DNA of 23,551 nucleotides from positions 1 through 23,551 of the forward strand of contig JAEZYP010000071.1 of the NCBI GenBank assembly GCA_023418995.1, given 5' to 3'. The stretch comes from Bacillota bacterium. Lineage in GTDB: Bacteria; Bacillota; Clostridia; Oscillospirales; Acutalibacteraceae. Every line of letters starts with the position of its first letter. The stretch's first letter is position 1. A program made the translations under genes and the position numbers. Of the stretch, positions 22,326-23,551 are shown piece after piece. Below the pieces are notes generated by a model, which saw only the letters and a list, made by a program, of their open reading frames with translations, had not been told where the DNA came from and did no database searches.

Positions 22326-23000
22326 ATGATAAAATTTGTAAATGGGGGAATCTACCAGGTAAATCTCAACGGCAAATCCGGCGCTGAGTTTAATGGAGAA
22401 CATCCGTCAATGATTATTCAAACCCCGTCTGAAAAAGATATGTATTATATTATTCCTCTTACAACCTATACCAAAGAGCGGTGGGAAAAAAATAAGAAAA
22501 AATTTGCGTGCAGAATTAAAAGTACCGGTTCAATTGCTTTAATTGATAAACTGCAAGTAAGAAATTCTAATTTTATAAAAGGAAAATCAATATCAACTAA
22601 TTTTAATCCGCCGCTTTTACTGATTCCTACGCCGGATGAAATTGCTGCCGTAACTCAAAAGCTATGTTCTTATATTACAAAGGCAGTAAAAAATGCATGT
22701 GTATCTTATACAGAATATTATGAGGCCTATCGAGCCTTTGAAAAGCAGTGGAACGACTATCTGACCGGGGCAATCAGTTCTGGTCAGCTTGAATTGAATG
22801 GTTTTGTAGAGCAAAATAAAGAGGAGGATTGTTTGTCCGTTATCATTAAGCCAACTGCGGCGCTTAACCGATTGGCGATAAAAGACGTGAAGTATATCAT
22901 AGAAAACAGCTGCGCGTATGAGATTAAGGTTAACTTTCAGCGTGACGAGCTTAAGGAGCTGTTTGTAATTCATATGAATAAAAAAGTTGACAAGACATAA
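22326..23000 (+). CDS. MazF/PemK-like protein with long C-terminal extension
   Basis: 224-residue protein. Residues 1 to about 115 follow the PemK/MazF barrel: GGIYQVNLNG (7-16), EHPSMIIQT (25-33), the IPLTT strand (43-47) and ALIDKLQVRNSNFI (71-84), in the place of the MazF DQIRTID-type strand. MazF toxins cut mRNA at short motifs using an arginine next to proline (RP) and a threonine. Here the first position reads H26-P27, while T46/T47 is present. Residues 116-224 are an extra helical then beta/alpha region of unknown role, about doubling the usual 110-120 residue length. The start at 22326 has GGAG 8 nt upstream. There is no antitoxin gene immediately before or after, and the segment is AT-rich compared with the neighbouring genes, suggesting acquisition. 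Confidence 0.75.
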   Translation: MIKFVNGGIYQVNLNGKSGAEFNGEHPSMIIQTPSEKDMYYIIPLTTYTKERWEKNKKKFACRIKSTGSIALIDKLQVRNSNFIKGKSISTNFNPPLLLIPTPDEIAAVTQKLCSYITKAVKNACVSYTEYYEAYRAFEKQWNDYLTGAISSGQLELNGFVEQNKEEDCLSVIIKPTAALNRLAIKDVKYIIENSCAYEIKVNFQRDELKELFVIHMNKKVDKT

Positions 23001-23011
23001 CTCCATGGAGT
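23000..23011. repeat. Perfect 12-bp palindrome at the end of the MazF-like gene
   Basis: ACTCCATGGAGT begins at the last base of the stop codon. As DNA it is a dyad suited to a dimeric binder; as RNA it has no loop and is a poor terminator. Confidence 0.7.
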
Positions 23012-23021
23012 ATACTAATGT

Positions 23022-23058
23022 TGTAGTAAGGTATCTGGTTCGTGTAAATCCGGCTACA
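23022..23058. repeat. 38-nt structured repeat, copy 1 (diverged)
   Basis: Closed by TGTAG (23022-23026) and CTACA (23054-23058). It shares the GGTATC, GTGTAAATCC and closing-stem layout of copies 2 and 3 but differs in the centre. No hairpin follows it. Confidence 0.6.
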
Positions 23059-23075
23059 ATTAATTTTATAAGCGT

Positions 23076-23144
23076 TGTGTAAAGGGTGTCCGAAAGGTGT
23101 AAATCCAGACACGTTATGGCGGAGTGTTGAAAGATACACTCCGC
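23076..23144. repeat. 38-nt structured repeat, copy 2, with 3' hairpin
   Basis: The core 23076-23113 is closed by GTGT/ACAC with GGGTGTCCGAAAGGTGTAAATCC (quoted in part: GGGTGTCC, GTGTAAATCC) inside. After 5 nt comes a 9-bp hairpin, GCGGAGTGT (23119-23127) with ACACTCCGC (23136-23144), then TTT. Confidence 0.75.
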
Positions 23145-23185
23145 TTTGCTGTATATAAACTGCTTTTTTATACATATAATAATAT

Positions 23186-23254
23186 TGTGTAAAGGGTATC
23201 CGAAAGGTATGAATCCAGACACATTTGCCGCCGTGTATTTGATTGACACGGCGG
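23186..23254. repeat. 38-nt structured repeat, copy 3, with 3' hairpin
   Basis: The core 23186-23223 differs from copy 2 at four internal bases and the final base and is closed by TGTGT/ACACA. It starts 110 nt after copy 2. A 9-bp hairpin follows at almost the same distance, CCGCCGTGT (23228-23236) with ACACGGCGG (23246-23254), but with a different stem sequence. Confidence 0.75.
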
Positions 23255-23319
23255 TTATCTGTGTTTTATTGAAAATACATGAAATAAACACAAAATCTAA
23301 AAATTAATTTAAAATGATG

Positions 23320-23348
23320 TTGCAATATCGCATTAAAAGGGTTATAAT
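23320..23348 (+). promoter_or_regulatory. Strong promoter before a structured RNA at the right edge
   Basis: TTGCAA (23320-23325), 17-nt spacer, TATAAT (23343-23348). The start is near 23355. No complete gene follows within the window. Confidence 0.8.
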
Positions 23349-23355
23349 TCTCATA

Positions 23356-23460
23356 GAGGCACAATAAAAAACAAACGCAGAAGCAGATGTTACGACCACC
23401 TGCCTCCTGCGATACGGAGAGAAGACCTCCATACCACAACGGGAAATCCCGCACGTTTGC
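23356..23460 (+). ncRNA. Candidate structured RNA or leader (multi-branched)
   Basis: A closing stem CAAAC/GTTTG (23372-23376, 23455-23459) holds three hairpin arms. The first is GCAG/CTGC (23377-23380, 23407-23410), containing a second GCAG/CTGC (23383-23386, 23400-23403). The second is GGAG/CTCC (23416-23419, 23427-23430). The third is GGG-AAAT-CCC (23441-23450). It begins about 15 nt after a strong promoter start. GTTTGCAAAC just after it offers a competing pairing. I do not recognise a known riboswitch or ribosomal leader. The following 90 nt to the window edge hold a GAGGGA but no start codon at a good distance. It could be a 5' leader of a gene beyond the window. Confidence 0.45.
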
Positions 23461-23551
23461 AAACATTATTATACTTCTTTCGTCACATTTTGTACAGAGG
23501 GAAGTGATAAGATTTTTGCGATTGCCGAAGGAACCCTGCGCTGTGTATGGA

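Noticed and set aside
23076..23113. Integron attC site
   Set aside because: It begins with GTT but does not fit the GTTRRRY/RYYYAAC boxes, and no integrase or cassette structure is seen.
23022..23254. CRISPR array
   Set aside because: The repeats are diverged, irregularly spaced (54 and 110 nt), followed by their own hairpins, and no cas gene is near.
22662..23291. Minus-strand frames over the 38-nt repeats
   Set aside because: They span the MazF-like gene and palindromic repeats, lack ribosome binding sites, and show peptide similarity only because the DNA is repeated.
23504..23551. GTG-initiated partial gene at the right edge
   Set aside because: GAGGGA lies only 1-2 nt from the GTG, and only 16 codons are visible, too few to support a call.

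Overview
The window looks like chromosome from a low-to-middle GC, Gram-positive anaerobe of the class Clostridia, probably an Oscillospirales/Ruminococcaceae-type organism. The grounds are strong AGGAGG-type ribosome binding sites, several near-perfect sigma-A promoters (TTGACA-N17-TATAAT type), a rubrerythrin, a dikinase-type PPDK, a SurA/PrsA-like lipoprotein, and the Firmicutes gene order glmU-prs-pth-mfd. The taxon is an inference; no rRNA is present.

Left part (1-4444): two divergent small Sm-like paralogues, one cut by the window edge; rubrerythrin; then, on the minus strand, a translationally coupled pair of Clostridia-restricted unknowns that I match from memory to DUF6323 and DUF6179. 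Their promoter faces a second strong promoter that fires the other way into a gene-free stretch ending in two terminators, which I read as a structured small RNA. Next come tadA and a CPBP intramembrane protease, overlapping by ATGA.

Middle part (4445-12342): a plus-strand two-gene operon encodes what I read as a two-component alpha-pore-forming toxin of the Xax/Yax type. It ends head-to-head with a tRNA-Arg(CCU). The minus strand then carries a small four-helix membrane protein, a degenerate CPBP-like protein paired with an alpha/beta hydrolase, and pyruvate phosphate dikinase.

Right part (12343-20578): the plus-strand housekeeping cluster glmU-like, prs, pth, mfd and a parvulin-like lipoprotein. 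It links UDP-sugar and PRPP supply, peptidyl-tRNA rescue, transcription-coupled repair and extracytoplasmic folding. Unusual here are a GlmU lacking its acetyltransferase active site, an 83-bp tandem duplication between prs and pth, and a strongly structured spacer before mfd.

Far right (20579-23551): a minus-strand protein of unknown function, a small stand-alone Smr protein, and an AT-rich segment with a MazF/PemK-like toxin that has a long C-terminal extension and no visible protein antitoxin. It is followed directly by a perfect palindrome, three copies of a 38-nt motif whose closing stem varies in a compensatory way, and a promoter-driven structured RNA running towards the window end.

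The observations most worth following are the binary pore-forming toxin operon, the MazF-like gene with its downstream RNA modules, the small RNA with face-to-face promoters, and the truncated GlmU.
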